From Lanius collurio (Eukaryota > Chordata > Aves > Passeriformes > Laniidae): a DNA stretch of 64,000 bases. The notes under the pieces were generated by a model. It saw nothing but the letters and a program-made list of their open reading frames with translations. It did no database searches and was not told the DNA's origin. The position numbers and the translations under genes were made by a program. Every line of letters starts with the position of its first letter. The stretch's first letter is position 1. Of the stretch, positions 12,157 through 25,347 are shown piece after piece. The DNA is taken from the NCBI GenBank assembly GCA_020086605.1, contig JACBWW010000051.1, positions 1,214,290 through 1,278,289 of the forward strand, read 5' to 3'.

Positions 12157-15100
12157 TTTGCAAGGCTCAAAGAGGGCTGTGCTTCAGCTGAACAACTGAC
12201 TCTTTGTGCAGACCTGACCAGAGCACATTCATTCCCAAAAACGAGTCCATGCTTGGTACCTAAAGTCCACCTGGAGAGTGCAGTGCATGCAGCAAGTCCA
12301 GCTCGCCCTGCAGACCCAGAAAAGCACCCCACAGCTCCATCTTTTGTAAGAATGCAGTTCATTCTTGTGCAATTTAGCATCAAATCAGTCCACAACAAAA
12401 ATACTTTTCTAAATCTGGCAAGTGAAAACCACCTGTATTCCTAAAACAAAATACTCAGTTTCCACAAAGGCAAATAATTTGATAACAGAAACCATCTGAG
12501 TGATTCTTCTGTCCAAGCGCTCAGACAGCTCTTGCACAGCTTTAGCAGTTTCACAAGTATGAAGAAAGGAAGGTGGTAGATTTTTTTTTTAACTCAAGGA
12601 CAACTTTGATAATAAATCTCAGGCACAAAATACCAGCTTTCTTCTTTGGACTCCCAGAGAGCAGGCAGCCAGTCCTAGAAACAGAGACCAGAGCATTTGG
12701 TTCCAAAATCATTTAAGTAGTTATGTAGAGAAATATGAAGAGCTCTCAAAGAACCTGTGCTGCCAGCATTTCTTTGGGAAAATGTAGCAGGGATTGCCTT
12801 AAAGATGATCAAGCTGACAGGACATTTGCATATTTTAACTCTGCAGTTTGCCATCAAGATGGTTTTCCAAATAGAAGAAATGTAGTTTTTACACATGAAG
12901 CCTTCAGTTCTTTCCCTTGATCTTGCAAATGCTGTTTTCGTCACAAGCTTTCAAAACCTACCAAAAAAAATAATTCTGAGTTCATAACATCTATTTAGAA
13001 GTTAACACCCTCTTAATGTTCACATTTGTTACATTTTCACTGTATTTCAACAAATACAGCAAAATTTTCTTATTCCTTTACATGGCAGTGTAGCAGGAAG
13101 CTGAGTCACAGTATCATGATGTGAACTAATGCTTTCCTCAGGAGAAACTCTGAAACACTACTGCCCCTTTTGGTTCTGCATGCAGACAGCAGTGGTAATT
13201 GCTTATTAAATAATTCTAATTAAAACCAAGCAGGTTCATCCTAGATTCCCTCAAGTTATCTCTGATTAGTGGCTTTACACAACTACATCTTTGCTGAAAT
13301 GATCAAAAGAGAAAATCCCTTTAAGCAGTTATAAAGTACATTCTCCACTCAGAGGCATAAAAGCCACTTATATTTCACTTAATTCCTACCTCTAACATCC
13401 AAGTTCTGCTGTGTCATTTCTTCTGGTGCTTGCATGCAGTACTTTAGCTCATCTGTCACTGCCTACAGTGACCTACAAGTATGAAACCGACAAGAAGAAC
13501 TAAAAAATACTTTCATTCTGCAATGATTTAATCTGGGAAGAAACCTGTATGATATGCATGCTACCAAAACCTGGTACACTTCTCAGAGGCACTCAGGTCT
13601 TCCTTTAAAAAGCTGACTTTTCTCTCAAAACTGAAGAGGATTCCCTCTTCCTCAAAATTTACACAGACTAACACATTCTAGATACAAGCAAACAAACAAC
13701 TTTTTAACTTTCTAACTAATGAGTAAACACACACCATTTTGTCAAGCTTTCTAATACCAAGTAGGTTTTTTTAAGATAAACAACAGCATTTCACATACTC
13801 TTGTGACTTTTTCTCTCAAGTTAATCCCTCACATTTATCCTTTTTAAGCATTCTGCTACAGAAGCAGATTTCTCATTGTACCTTGTAAGACATATTGGCC
13901 TTACTCAAATGATTTCCTTCATTTGGCAAATTGCTAGAATTCCAGCGGAAAAAAGCAAATCAGTCACAAAAATGCAACAGCTGGTCTAAACATGAGGCAC
14001 TAAGATACCCTATCACATTCTAAAATTAGAAGCATTTGAATATAATTATTGCACATTTTCTCCAGTGGAAATATAATTAGTTACAACCCACAGAGTCAGA
14101 CTGGAAATTCTGAACACCAGTGCAGAGACCTGCCTCTGTCAGTGAGGCAAACCAATCTCAATTCTACATTGCAAGTGATGTTTCAGCAACACCAGCAAGG
14201 AAGCGATTTTCATATAAAAAAGTCATGCCTATCTCGAGCAAATAATCCAGAACAACAGAGCATTATAGAAAATAAAAAGCAACCATCCATCTATCTGATT
14301 AGACCACAAAAGTCTTTAAAATTTATCAATGGTATTTTTCTAATTCAGTTTTCAATTCTTACTTGTAACTGCAAAACACATCAGTGTGCTACACTGTGGA
14401 CACAGCCTGACTGAGAAGGCAGCCAGGGCAGATTCTTCCTTGCTCTTGGAACATCTTTTGTCTCTGAGAAAGAACACATTGTGCATCATGTAGATGCAAT
14501 GCACACACAAAACTTGTCTGAGTGAAAGCAAGGAGAAGAAAGATACATAGCAAAGAGATACAAATACAGAATGGTGTGTAGTCACTCACCTGCTCTTGCA
14601 ATGCAACAAACCAGAATCTGGACCAAAGAGAATCAAGCCCAAAGAGGAGCTGTTCTTACATAGGTATTCTTCTCCTCTAAATCAGTATTTTCTGCAGGAT
14701 ATAACTGAAAGAGAAAGCATTCAAATGAGAATCATCAGACTGATGTATTAAATCTTTACTAATACGTTTTACATTTACATTAAAATAGTGAAGGAAGCAG
14801 AAGCTTCTGAATTTTCTGTTTTGTCCTTCAACAGTCTTTTATGGCAAAGACAGATTTAAGGAATGTGGGATGACAAACTAGGAGAAAGTACAACTTATTG
14901 GAACAATAGTGTCAGCAGAGTTGTTAGCCATGCCAGCTTACAACTCATCTCCTCCACCACTGTCAAAGAGTAGCTCACTTTGCAAGCAAGCACAAGGCAG
15001 AATCAGTTTTTAAACAAACACAACCAACAAAAACCCCCACAAACTCTTTGCCTGAGTTTCTACCCAAATGGCTCCATAGCAGGTAATCACTTCATACAAG

Positions 15101-17134
15101 TCTTTAACACCTGCCATAACATAAATGCTAAAATGACTTGGATCACAAAAATGTGGCACATGTAACATTGCATTTCACAGCAAAGAGCTCCCCTTCCTTA
15201 GATGGGGATCTCTCATCACTATGTAAGAGCTGGGGTTGGTTATACAAGAAAATTCACATGGAAAAAAAAGAACATGAGAACATTTCCCCCAAGACTAGAC
15301 ATGGAGATTAAGTGTGTCTGCACTGAAAGAAACATACTAATTTATGCCACCATACATTGATCCATTTTTCACTATTCTAAAATTCAGCTAGTAGAACATA
15401 AAAACTGGATACACCTCTTACAAACAAAGCCATATTATAGTCTAGATTTAAAAAAAAAAAAAAAGAGTTTAAGACAGATGTCAAAACAAAAAAAAAGCTA
15501 TTAATCTCATTGGGTGGGTTCTTCTAACAGTTAATATACAACAAGGTCTTGTCACCATGTCAAATGTTGAAAAGACTGACCTGAATAAAATGTGAGGCTT
15601 TTAAACAGCAAAAATAAGCTGCTTCACTTACGTTTCATTTGTTGATGGAGTTGCAAAAAGCAGAAGTACTACATGACTTGTGTGTAGATATATCTGAAGC
15701 TATTTGATTTGAACACTGAAACTTAACAATGCTAAAACATCTGAAAGATTGTCTTTAATGACTTCTTTGAAGCTCACAGTGGCTGCTTTTCATTAATTGT
15801 TAATTCCTTACATTATTTAGAATACTCTCTCCACAAATTAGAATGAAGCATGGGGTATGTAATAACAGTTTATATTGATTCCAATATCTACATTACTGTT
15901 TTTATAATTTATGTGACAATGTATATTCTAAGTATTTCTAGCTGCTTTAGAGATTCTATAAACACTCTAATCACATCCTTTCCTTGAAGTGACCAAATCA
16001 GTACCCTGTTGTCGTAGCAGCAAGTTGTTTTTGAAGCCCAGACCAGGGAGGTGCCTGTGACCAAGTCCAGATAGGTAAATTACCTCATCCACCCATCTGC
16101 TTCTGCCATAGGACAGAAGGGAAAAGCCTGAACAGTTTCTGTTCCACCCACACCTCCTGCATCTCAGTCTGGTACTGTACAGACTAAAGCTTCAAAATAA
16201 GCATGATCTCAGCTATGTTCCTTTGCTTCCAGTTCTTGGAGTTCCCAAGCAGTGGGGAGAAAAACCCCAAACATACAAAAAGAATGGAGCTCCTCCAGCC
16301 CCTTATTATTCAAAGCATTTCGTTTTAAGCAAGAACATACGTATGGTTTTCAAGATAGTACTCAGGTAACCTGAGAAAGAACACCACAGAGTAACAGGTA
16401 GCATCCTGCTATTGATGGTTCAACTCCAAACTCATTTAATATGACTCAGGCATTGTGGAAGGCCAAAGGAACAGGTAGGCCTAAATACCTTTTAATAAGA
16501 TTTACAAACTTCCATAAATCAATATATTTGGCCAAAGTAGTAAAATGCAAAGCTATTCAGTGCTTGCATAAGACTGAACTATAAGGTATACATTTGAAAT
16601 GGACTGTGTCCTAGCAGAAGGTCTATTTCCACAGAAAGAAATCTATGCTTTGTGATCCCAGCCTTGCTCTATCAAACATATCCAAATATCAAAATAGATG
16701 GTGACTGCTGGAAGTAATTTCAGCAATAATTTTCCTGGAAATGCTTCAACTAATGCCTTTGCTCAAGAATCATCACTAACACCAGACTCATACTGAATAA
16801 AAATTTTGTCTTGACACTGTGAACCAATTATCCTATTTTGCAATTTTTATTCATAGTCTCTCAGGTCACTAAGATTCAAAATTAATAAGGAGTTTCACTA
16901 AGGAAATCTGACATCCATGCAGACTGCAACGAGAGCTTTTAAACAAGAGGGGCCCTCACAGCTCTCCTAGGAGCAGCAACACAAGGGAGAGCTGAGCCAC
17001 CTTTGCTCAAAGCCTGACTCAACAGTGCACACCTGCTCTCTTTGATGTGCCTTGCGTTGGAAACATCAAGTCAAAGTGTCCCAAATACAGAACTTCGTAT
17101 TCAAAACCAGGATCAATTTTTTTCTAATACATTG
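12157..17134. other. AT-rich non-coding stretch
   Basis: About 5 kb without a supportable gene. It includes an A15 run at 15450-15464. The segment at about 13190-13270 is rich in TAAT and ATTA cores and could be a regulatory or conserved element, but single-sequence inspection cannot show that. The longest open frame (121 codons, 14049-14414, plus strand) has no recognisable domain. Confidence 0.6.
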
Positions 17135-17161
17135 TCATATCATCATTTTCTGATGATATGA
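17135..17161. repeat. Perfect hairpin (11-bp arms, 5-base loop)
   Basis: Left arm TCATATCATCA at 17135-17145 and right arm TGATGATATGA at 17151-17161 are exact reverse complements around the loop TTTTC. Too short for a microRNA precursor and not followed by a T-run terminator. It could be a dimeric protein-binding site or chance. Confidence 0.7.
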
Positions 17162-19421
17162 AAGAGGGTCATGAACATGTCCAACTCAGCACAATGTTTC
17201 AATATAAGTTTAAGTTTCACATGTTTTTTTTTTACCCACTTGCAACTGAACAGATAAATGTTCTTTCAGTGGCTTTTCAGGTGGCTGTTCTCTCCACACC
17301 TTTCCCCTAAAAACACATTAACTGTGAGTCATAAAGCTAAATGTGTGAGAAAGCAAAACAAGTGTGTGTTGAAACAGACACAGGAGTAATTCAGTCTTGG
17401 CTTTCACTTCTTCTTGCTGCCCACACTGATAGTCATTGTCTCTCTTGCCTGATGAAAAGCATTTATCCAATCCATCAAAAAGTTTTTTCTTCTCCTCCAG
17501 AACATTATCATGCCATCTTTTCCTTTAGCAAATAGAAAATGTTGCCACTACTAAGATATTATTTCTGTGTAAAATTAATTATGCAGTAAGCAATAATAGT
17601 ATTTTAAAAAAAGATGTAAGTTTTAAATATATTGTATCATTTCTTCAAGTTTCCCCAGTGATCTTTCTGTAATGTGGAATAAAACCAGAGTAAGTTTATT
17701 TTAATCAACTGGAATAAAAAACGATATCAAATTACTTTGAAGTTAAGCAATCTTCATACACAGTACATCATGAAATAATTGAAATCAAAGAAAGAAGGGG
17801 AAAAGGAGACATATAAAAGCTCGCAATGGATAATGGTTTGCTGTAAGAATGCTCAGTATGTTTTTTAGAGATGCAAGGGGCAAGGCTGACAAAAAATCCC
17901 CATGAAGAAAAAAACTTAATGAGGACTTACAAATAAAATAACCATGAGTGCCACAGGTTCAGCATCTCCAACTACTTCAATACATTCATCTTGATGGATT
18001 AATCAGCTGGATGAATAAGAAATAAAATCTGCATTGAAAATCAGCTTCCTTTTTCTTGGAAAAGGGACAGGAAAGAAAAAGGGAACCGACTTTTTCTAGA
18101 GAGAAGACTACACAAAGGCAAAATGACCAACATTCAAGCCTCAACACCAGGTATGTTCTCAAGGCAGAACACACTTAAAAAAAAATATTTTCTTCCATGT
18201 AGTTTTCAGTTTGCTTTGCTTCTGTGAATGAGCTCACCTACTTTCCATGTGTATAACAGATTCTAATAATATTTAATAACTATTTGTATTAAGCAACAAT
18301 ATTTCTGCTTATACTGTACAAGAGCTCACAAATTCCAATAAACCCACTACGAACTCTTCATTGAACTAATCCATCCCAAAAAAAAAACCCTAACCAACAT
18401 ATCTCCAGCATTGTTTTGCATTAAATAACAGTTACCCAAGTCCTCCATCTCCTAAGATTTTATACAGCTATTAAATTTTTACTCCACTTGCAAATAGGAC
18501 TTGCTCATTTTATTAGCTAAAATTTCACTGTAATACTCAGATCTGATTTTCAGAGAAAGTCTAGTTCATAGAAACTGGAAATATGTGCATGTATGTCTAC
18601 TAAAGGAAAAAAAAATCCAACAAAACCCCACACAAAACAAAAAACCAAAATAACTATGTAAAATTCTGTCTCCACTCCTCTTGTTCTCCTTTCAGTGTTT
18701 GGGTTCTCCCACCTTCCTGGGGCCCATACACACAGCAAGAAAAATATATCCCAAACAGCCTGTAGCCTCAATTTCAGAAAGAGAGGTGTTGGAAAGTGAT
18801 TTAATTACTGTGAAGATGTTTGGTCCCATTAGGGTGACCCAGACTACACAAAAAATTTGCACTGTCAACACAGATAAGAAATTTCATCAGCTCTCCATCA
18901 GTTAAGATTTCACCTTTGACTTAAATTTCCTTCTACTCTGTTATCACAACCAAACATTTTATTCTACAGGGGGTCTCAACCATTCATGCAAATTTAATTT
19001 ATGGCAATTTAAACTGTGTCAGAAAGTTAATAATGTAGGAATAATGCATGTGTCTCTCACTGAGTTTAATCAGTGCCCATTAATGTGCCTGTTATTTTGC
19101 CTTTTTGTTATTCATGCATTTTAATCTGAAACCACATTTACATTAACTGGAAACAAACTTACCCAACTCATCAGAGATCAAAAAAAACCCTAACTTGCCC
19201 AAAAGACTGATTTTATTGAAGTGATTGTATTTTTCTTAATAGAAATAAATTACAAAAGTTCCCACATAGATGTAACAATTATAAATATTTGCAAGTGCAC
19301 TTTGATTCCATCTGCCAAAAAAAAGTAACGTCACTCAAACAATTGTTTATTTCAGCAAACTCAGGTTGTGAAATACAGTGCATTGCAAAATAAAAGTATT
19401 AGCATTAGTAGTTACTAACAA
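17162..19421. other. AT-rich non-coding stretch
   Basis: No gene found. Short A-runs occur (18177-18186, 18375-18386, 18606-18616). The portion 19015-19140 is dense in TAAT, ATTA and TTATGC-like cores and could be a regulatory element. No other structure is visible. Confidence 0.6.
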
Positions 19422-19483
19422 AGGAGAAGAAAATCTCACTATACGTATTTTAACAGTGGGAAGGGAAACAGCATTTCAGTGCA
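19422..19483 (+). repeat. Dispersed 62-bp repeat, copy 1
   Basis: It aligns without gaps to 24301-24362. The first 18 bases and the last 28 bases (19456-19483, starting GTGGGAAGGG) are identical to the other copy, and 9 of the 16 middle bases match, giving about 89% identity overall. The similarity stops sharply on both sides. The source element is not recognised. It may be a fragment of an uncharacterised interspersed repeat or a local duplication. Confidence 0.75.
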
Positions 19484-22400
19484 CAATTGTATTTCAAAGA
19501 GTTTCTTCTAACCCACGATGCCAGAAGGAGTGGATTAACCTACTTTTTGTGGGCACAAGACTAGAATCTATTGCTGAGTGCAGCTGTCAGAACCACCTGC
19601 ATATCTTTGGCTCCAGTCAAGTCTCAGAAGTAAGCCAAAGGGTGATTTCAGGATGCTGCAATGTCCATTTTAATTTGTTTGTAAAAAACAAAGTGAAAAT
19701 GACCAGTATAAACTGGGAAGCTTGGAAGCTGCTAACCATGTCTGCCTAGAGGCTTTAATTAGACAAAGCTGGTATAATTTGTGCTTGTCATATTTTTCCA
19801 ACATATACAATTATGTCAGTCCGACCTTTGTTTTCACATTTACCTAAAAAGGCGTTTCCCACCTTAACCTGAGCACATTTTGGTTAGCCAGGGAGCAAGC
19901 TGCTACTGCCAAGAGTCAACAGCAAGCAAAGCCAATTGTGTGGGGAAAATCTGAGTCACACAGGTAAAGGAAAAAATAAGCTAGGGACTTGCAGCTACCA
20001 GCAAGCTACCTTCAAACAGTTCAAATGAGTACTGTGAAGTTCAGGTGTTTATGCAGACTTTTCAAGATATCCCTCAAATTTAAACCTAGAACAGTAATTA
20101 GGCTGACTTTTGAAGGTAATCTATTCAAACTCACCATTCTCTGCTTCAGTGTTCCCTAAATATGAGAGATACTCCACTGGGTTTAGCTATGGACTATCCA
20201 GACACTATCCATAAAACACAAGAAACACAAGTTTCCTTTACAGCACTTGTGCATTCATTCAAAAGACCCCCAAAGACTATTCTGTTTTCACTGTTTTGCC
20301 CACTGACAACTCACTATAGTAGCCACCAGGCTGAATGGACACGTTCAACAAAACCGTCCTCAGCAGACTCGACCTGTTCCTCAGAAAATGCCTTTGTGCA
20401 TTCTGGGCACACACTGAGAAGCATTCATTTTTTCTTTTCTAAATCAAGAGTTCATGACACTGGAGCAAAGCAAAGTTTGGCAGGTCCACAAACATAGCCT
20501 GAGTAATAACAGAAAATTCTGATAAGAAGAGCTCCAATATTCAAAGCTCAAAAGTAAGAAGAACAAGTAAGTTGACTTAAAGTTTCCCAGAGAAAGTGAA
20601 AATGCTGGAAAAAATATCCAGGATGACACCTAAATTTATAACTACATAGAAGTATTAGATTGGCTCAGAAAGCAACATTAGAAATACTTCCATTTATTGT
20701 TTTTAAAATCCCACATTACTGTAGAAATGAAGATTGTTTTAATGGCTAAGTCTCAGCTATTTAAAAATCCTGCTGAACCCTCCCACCACTTCTTGCCTTG
20801 TGGAGTTGTATGTGTGACAGGACACAGCTCAAGGTGCTTACACAGTAGCTGTAAACGATTCTGCAGTTCTGCCATGGCAGCCACCCACTCAGATGAGATG
20901 AGCTGCTGAGAAGCTGCTTTCCCTCTGTGCAGCTGCTCTCTGTGTGACAGAGCCCTGAACACAGGTTTGTGATCAGCCTTGTGCTGCAGACACTGTGCCA
21001 GCTTTAGGTACCAGCTGAGAGCTAAGAACCAGCATAACAGCTGCTCCTAGTATTTATCAAAGTGAGTAATCCTTTTAAAAACCTGTTTAGGAACTTCCCA
21101 CTAAGAAAATGAAGACTTGAGTGCTCAGACAAGATGAAGAGCATTCACACAATCCAGTCTGCCTGCTCCGCTTTGTGAGCAGGCTTTCAACAGGCAACAG
21201 CAGTGAAAACCCACATGCCTATTTCTGTAAGGACAATCTGATTTTAATATTACACACCATTACAGCTCAACAACCATGTGTTATTATCTGTATCTTCATG
21301 AGAGGACCACAAAGGGAACATGGAGAGAACTGATCCCAGCTCTGGATCCAAACACACAGGATGCACAGCCCTGCAGTCCCACAGAACCTGGCCCAGGCAC
21401 TCAGGAGGCAGCAAAAGCTCCATGCTGAGCTGAGGGGAGAGCCAAGGCTCTTCCCAACCCAGCATCCTCCTCCCAACAACCTGAGGACTTCTGAGTCTCG
21501 AATTCCAAGTATTGCCTCTGCTACCCTGACTCTTGAATAGGACTGCAGATTCAGAACCAAAGAAGGCCCTAACTGGACACCAAACCCAAATCCAGATCAA
21601 GTAATTTGGATATGGTTCTACCCTAATCCATAAAGACATGCTGCAGTCTTCTACTGCTGCCATGAAGAAAGCTCAACATTTAAGCAAGATCAGAAACAAG
21701 CTGTTCAGCTTTTGCTTATTCTTGATGTTCATCCCTAACGTTTTAAAACAACAGGTTTATAGGCAATAAAGTTTAAGACATAACTTCTACTCAGGATTCA
21801 CACTTCATGTCCCACAGGGCAATACTTCAATATTTTTAAAGCTGATTCACCTTGCTTCTGAGGCATTTGTCTTCATTTACTCTAACTGGATGGAGAAGCT
21901 CTTTATCTGATGCATCTTATTTTTACAGCTAAGTTTGAAGTGTAAACATGATTTATAAATCTGAAAGATGTTATGAACTTTCTTATTTGTAACATGAACA
22001 CAAAATCCTACCTGAGATTTATGTGTTATTATGCACACATAAAATTGGTTGGTTTGTGTTTTTTTAAATTTATTTTACACCTTCAAAAAAAACCCAACTG
22101 AAAATAATAATTAAAAAATAATTAATTTTGTACTTTACTTACTTGTAGAATGATTGTTAATTTAGGCACAGAAAAATATTATGTTATGAAAAGTACTGAG
22201 TGCTGTCTTGGGTGAAATAATTCATCTATTAGCCTGGGATCAATGCAAATTAATCCACTCAGCACCATGAAAAAGGCTGCTTCTGCTCCTTATGTTGCAT
22301 CAGAGTAGGAAAAAGTCTGATAAAGAATGGATGAATAGGCAGAACAAATAATTTGTCATACTACTTGCTTTTAGCAGCAGAGAGTAATTAATTTAGATAA

Positions 22401-22959
22401 ATTATATCAAGCATCCTGCATTTTATATGAGAATTTCATTAAAGTAATGATGCTTTGATTAAGTCCCCCTCTAACATGGATTATCTGCAGGAGGAAATTG
22501 GCACTTTTGTTTCCCTTTTCTCTTCAACACCATCTAACAGTCCCTGGCTATCATCAGCTCAGAGTCATTGGCCAAAGAAATCTCTGCTCTGACTCTGAGC
22601 CCATGGAGAATCTATGACATTACTACTGCTGCAGTGTCACACAGCAGGGGACTCCCACTGGCATCTTTGCAAAGACCCCAACCCAAAGACCTTTAGTAAT
22701 GCCACAGTCACACAAGCACCATAGTCCCAAGAGCTGGTTTGGATGCCACCAGTTTCCTACTTTGAATACTTATAGAAAATTAATCTCTCGCTGAATCAAG
22801 ACTTAAACCTCATTCCTGGAATGATACCTGTAGAGGAGATGGATATATGACTACAAGAGCACGTTTATTTTCTAGTTATTTCTCCATATGATTTCTGTGG
22901 ATAATGACAGATCCTTGCTATGCTAATGAAAACGCAGAGCAACCAACCTCGCTGTGCTT
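19484..22959. other. Non-coding stretch, locally less AT-rich
   Basis: No gene supported. The block 20840-21660 is richer in G and C than its surroundings and holds overlapping open frames of 70-137 codons on both strands, the longest on the minus strand at 21250-21663. None shows a known domain or a convincing splice context. The segment 22375-22500, with repeated TAATTA and GATTA-type cores, has a conserved-enhancer texture. That is a guess. Confidence 0.55.
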
Positions 22960-22981
22960 GCTATGGAGATATTTCCATAGC
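22960..22981. repeat. Perfect hairpin (8-bp arms, 6-base loop)
   Basis: GCTATGGA at 22960-22967 and TCCATAGC at 22974-22981 are exact reverse complements around GATATT. The half-sites loosely resemble the RFX-type X-box core (GCTATGG next to CTTG), so a transcription-factor site is possible. Context is AT-rich non-coding DNA. Confidence 0.6.
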
Positions 22982-24102
22982 CAGGCTACAAATATACAAA
23001 ATTTTATGAAGCTAGAGTGAAAAACATTCAATCATTTACTGTAAACTCAATCAGAACAAAGTCACTCTGTACCCAAAACCATCAAGTCAGGCCATCAGAT
23101 TACTGTCTAAAATCCCAGAATGACACAGTAGCCAACATTCTCTCCTTATCTGAAAGCTTATTTGAAAGATGAAATCATAAATTTTCAGGTGTGACGCCCA
23201 ACTGAGAGAGCTATTAGACTCCCAGATTACCTGTATGCCTGGGGAATAGGGAAAGCAACTATAGAATATTTTAAAGTGTGAGACTTAGTACAGTTCAAGC
23301 TAGTATTCCAGAGGTCTACCTGAGATTGGTTCTGCCAGAGTATAATGACATATAAACCCTAGCCATTTATAGTGGCACTTTCTGTCATGATTCATGCCAT
23401 AAGGAAAGAGGTGTCTTTCACTTTTGTTTTCCTTGCCTTCAGAAAGCAGAATCTACCTCCATTCAATAATGTTTGAAAATTATTTTCTTCATACTTAATT
23501 TCTGCTTTTTATCTTTTTACTAGACCCTCTTCTGATAAGATAAGAAAAGCTTATTTCAGCAACAGTCAATCAACGAGCAGCTAAATTGCAAATGCCATTT
23601 CCACATTGTCAGAATTAACATTTCAAAATGTAAATCACCAGATAATCTAAAATAATTTAATATAGGAGGACAAAAAGCAATGTTTTGAATTGATTACATC
23701 TTCAATTCTGGTTTTTTTTCCTCCTCAGTGAAGTGAGAAAAGCCACATTTAAAATAACTAACTAAATAAATAAATCAAAGGTACAGTGTCATTAAGGAAG
23801 CTTTAATTCTCTCAAAAGGATAAAGGACTATTCTTGCTCCCTACATTTTAAAGGAAAAATGTATTTACTTGGCCATAATCTGATCTTTCAACCCCAATCA
23901 TTCCAATTACAGCTCACAATAGCGGAAAAAACCAGAACATCCAAAACTGACTGTTCCACCCAGTTCTTCATCAGCTAAAAGAGCTAAAGGGCATTTGGCC
24001 TTGAAGAAAATCCTGCCTTCATAAGATACAAAGTGAAAGAAAAATATCAAACTGAACAATAATCTAGATTAATCAGATAAGCTAAGAAACAATTTGGACC
24101 AG
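22982..24102. other. AT-rich non-coding stretch
   Basis: Nothing recognisable apart from short simple runs, including an AAAT-type cluster at about 23760-23775. Confidence 0.6.
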
Positions 24103-24266
24103 TAAAAAAAACCAAAAAAACCAAAAATCCAAAAAAACCCCCAGAAACAAAAAACAAAAAATCCAAAACAAACAAACAAAAACAAACAAAAACAAACAAA
24201 CAAACAAAATAAACCAAAAATCAAACAAACAAAAAAAACCCAAAAAACACAACAAACAAAAAAATT
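24103..24266 (+). repeat. A/C-only low-complexity tract, (CAAA)n-like
   Basis: About 164 bases made almost entirely of A and C: CAAA, CAAAA and CCAAAA units with a few T and a single G. The complementary strand reads as a Phe/Leu/Val-rich pseudo-frame, which is only a by-product of the repeat. The tract ends 34 bases before copy 2 of the dispersed 62-bp repeat. Confidence 0.9.
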
Positions 24267-24300
24267 GCTTTAACATATTTAGTTGCTTTAACAGAGTCAC

Positions 24301-24362
24301 AGGAGAAGAAAATCTCACAAAACATGTATTAAGTGTGGGAAGGGAAACAGCATTTCAGTGCA
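24301..24362 (+). repeat. Dispersed 62-bp repeat, copy 2
   Basis: This is the partner of 19422-19483, in the same orientation and 4.9 kb away, with the same internal spacing. The 28 bases at 24335-24362 are identical to copy 1. Just upstream, TTGCTTTAACA occurs twice (about 24265-24292), so this spot has seen more than one small duplication. Confidence 0.75.
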
Positions 24363-25347
24363 AAATGGTCAGGTTTTTCTTGCTGTAAACAAGGAGGCCC
24401 TCATTCATCAAGATGTACCATTGTTCCCAAGCACAGCAAAGGCTTCTTTTCCCAGTTTAATATGAGGAAAAAGGGAGAGAAATCGATTTCTTCCTGCAAA
24501 TAACATTTCATGGATTTTACCAAATCCCACATCCTTGATGCTTCCTAGAACTTTCAGCATTATTCATCACTTCAGTACAGCAAGATTTTCAAACAAGATC
24601 AGTTGTATCAGTAGGAAGCAAGGAGTTACACTTCTGAATTTCTACCTACTTTTAACTGAACTGGTTGTTGCATCTAACTTTAATGCAAGTCACTCTAATT
24701 ACTAATTTAGAATTTGATCACAATACTATATTAGAGTTGCAGCATTCTCTCTTATGAGTTTTGTGTAAATACTCTATGTTTTAAAGAACTAATTCTCACA
24801 TCACTTAAAATAATTCAAGATGACAATAATTCTGCTAGACCATTACAAACCAGATGATTATGAACATAGGTCTCCTTCCCTCCCTGATCCCAAATACAGC
24901 TCATGTAACTGTTGTTTATTTTTTCCTTTTAGAGCTCCTTCAAAGACTACAACTTCAAAAGCATTTATGGGAATAATATTCTGCAGCATTGTCCCAAAGC
25001 TCCTCAGACAGGCTAGTACATGACTGTGCATACACAAAACAAGGATCTAACTTATATTAAAAAGAAAAAAGAAACTCCAATACATGGATCATATTAATAG
25101 AGATGCTTAAGAGATGTAGTAGTTATGATCAGAATTTGGATACCAATGAATATTCCCCCTCTTTGCAACTGATTTACACATTCTGCTACTGTCTGATAGA
25201 TCAATGGTTTCATGTCTAACTAACCTTAATTACAGCTACATTAAAATAATTGTTTTCCCCTAAAAAAATTACCTAGGGAAATTTCACTATGGTAACTGTG
25301 TACCACTGAAAACATGCAAGCTCAGTGAAAGCACTGCACTGTCCCAT
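24363..25347. other. AT-rich non-coding stretch
   Basis: No gene or element recognised. A plus-strand frame of 67 codons (24820-25023) has a pyrimidine tract and AG near its middle but no domain or matching donor, so it is not called as an exon. Confidence 0.55.

Noticed and set aside
21250..21663. 137-codon minus-strand frame in a less AT-rich block
   Set aside because: No domain is recognised, a competing overlapping frame runs on the same strand, and no splice or poly(A) context is present.
24082..24318. Phe/Leu/Val-rich minus-strand frame resembling a membrane protein
   Set aside because: It is translation of the complement of the A/C-only tract.
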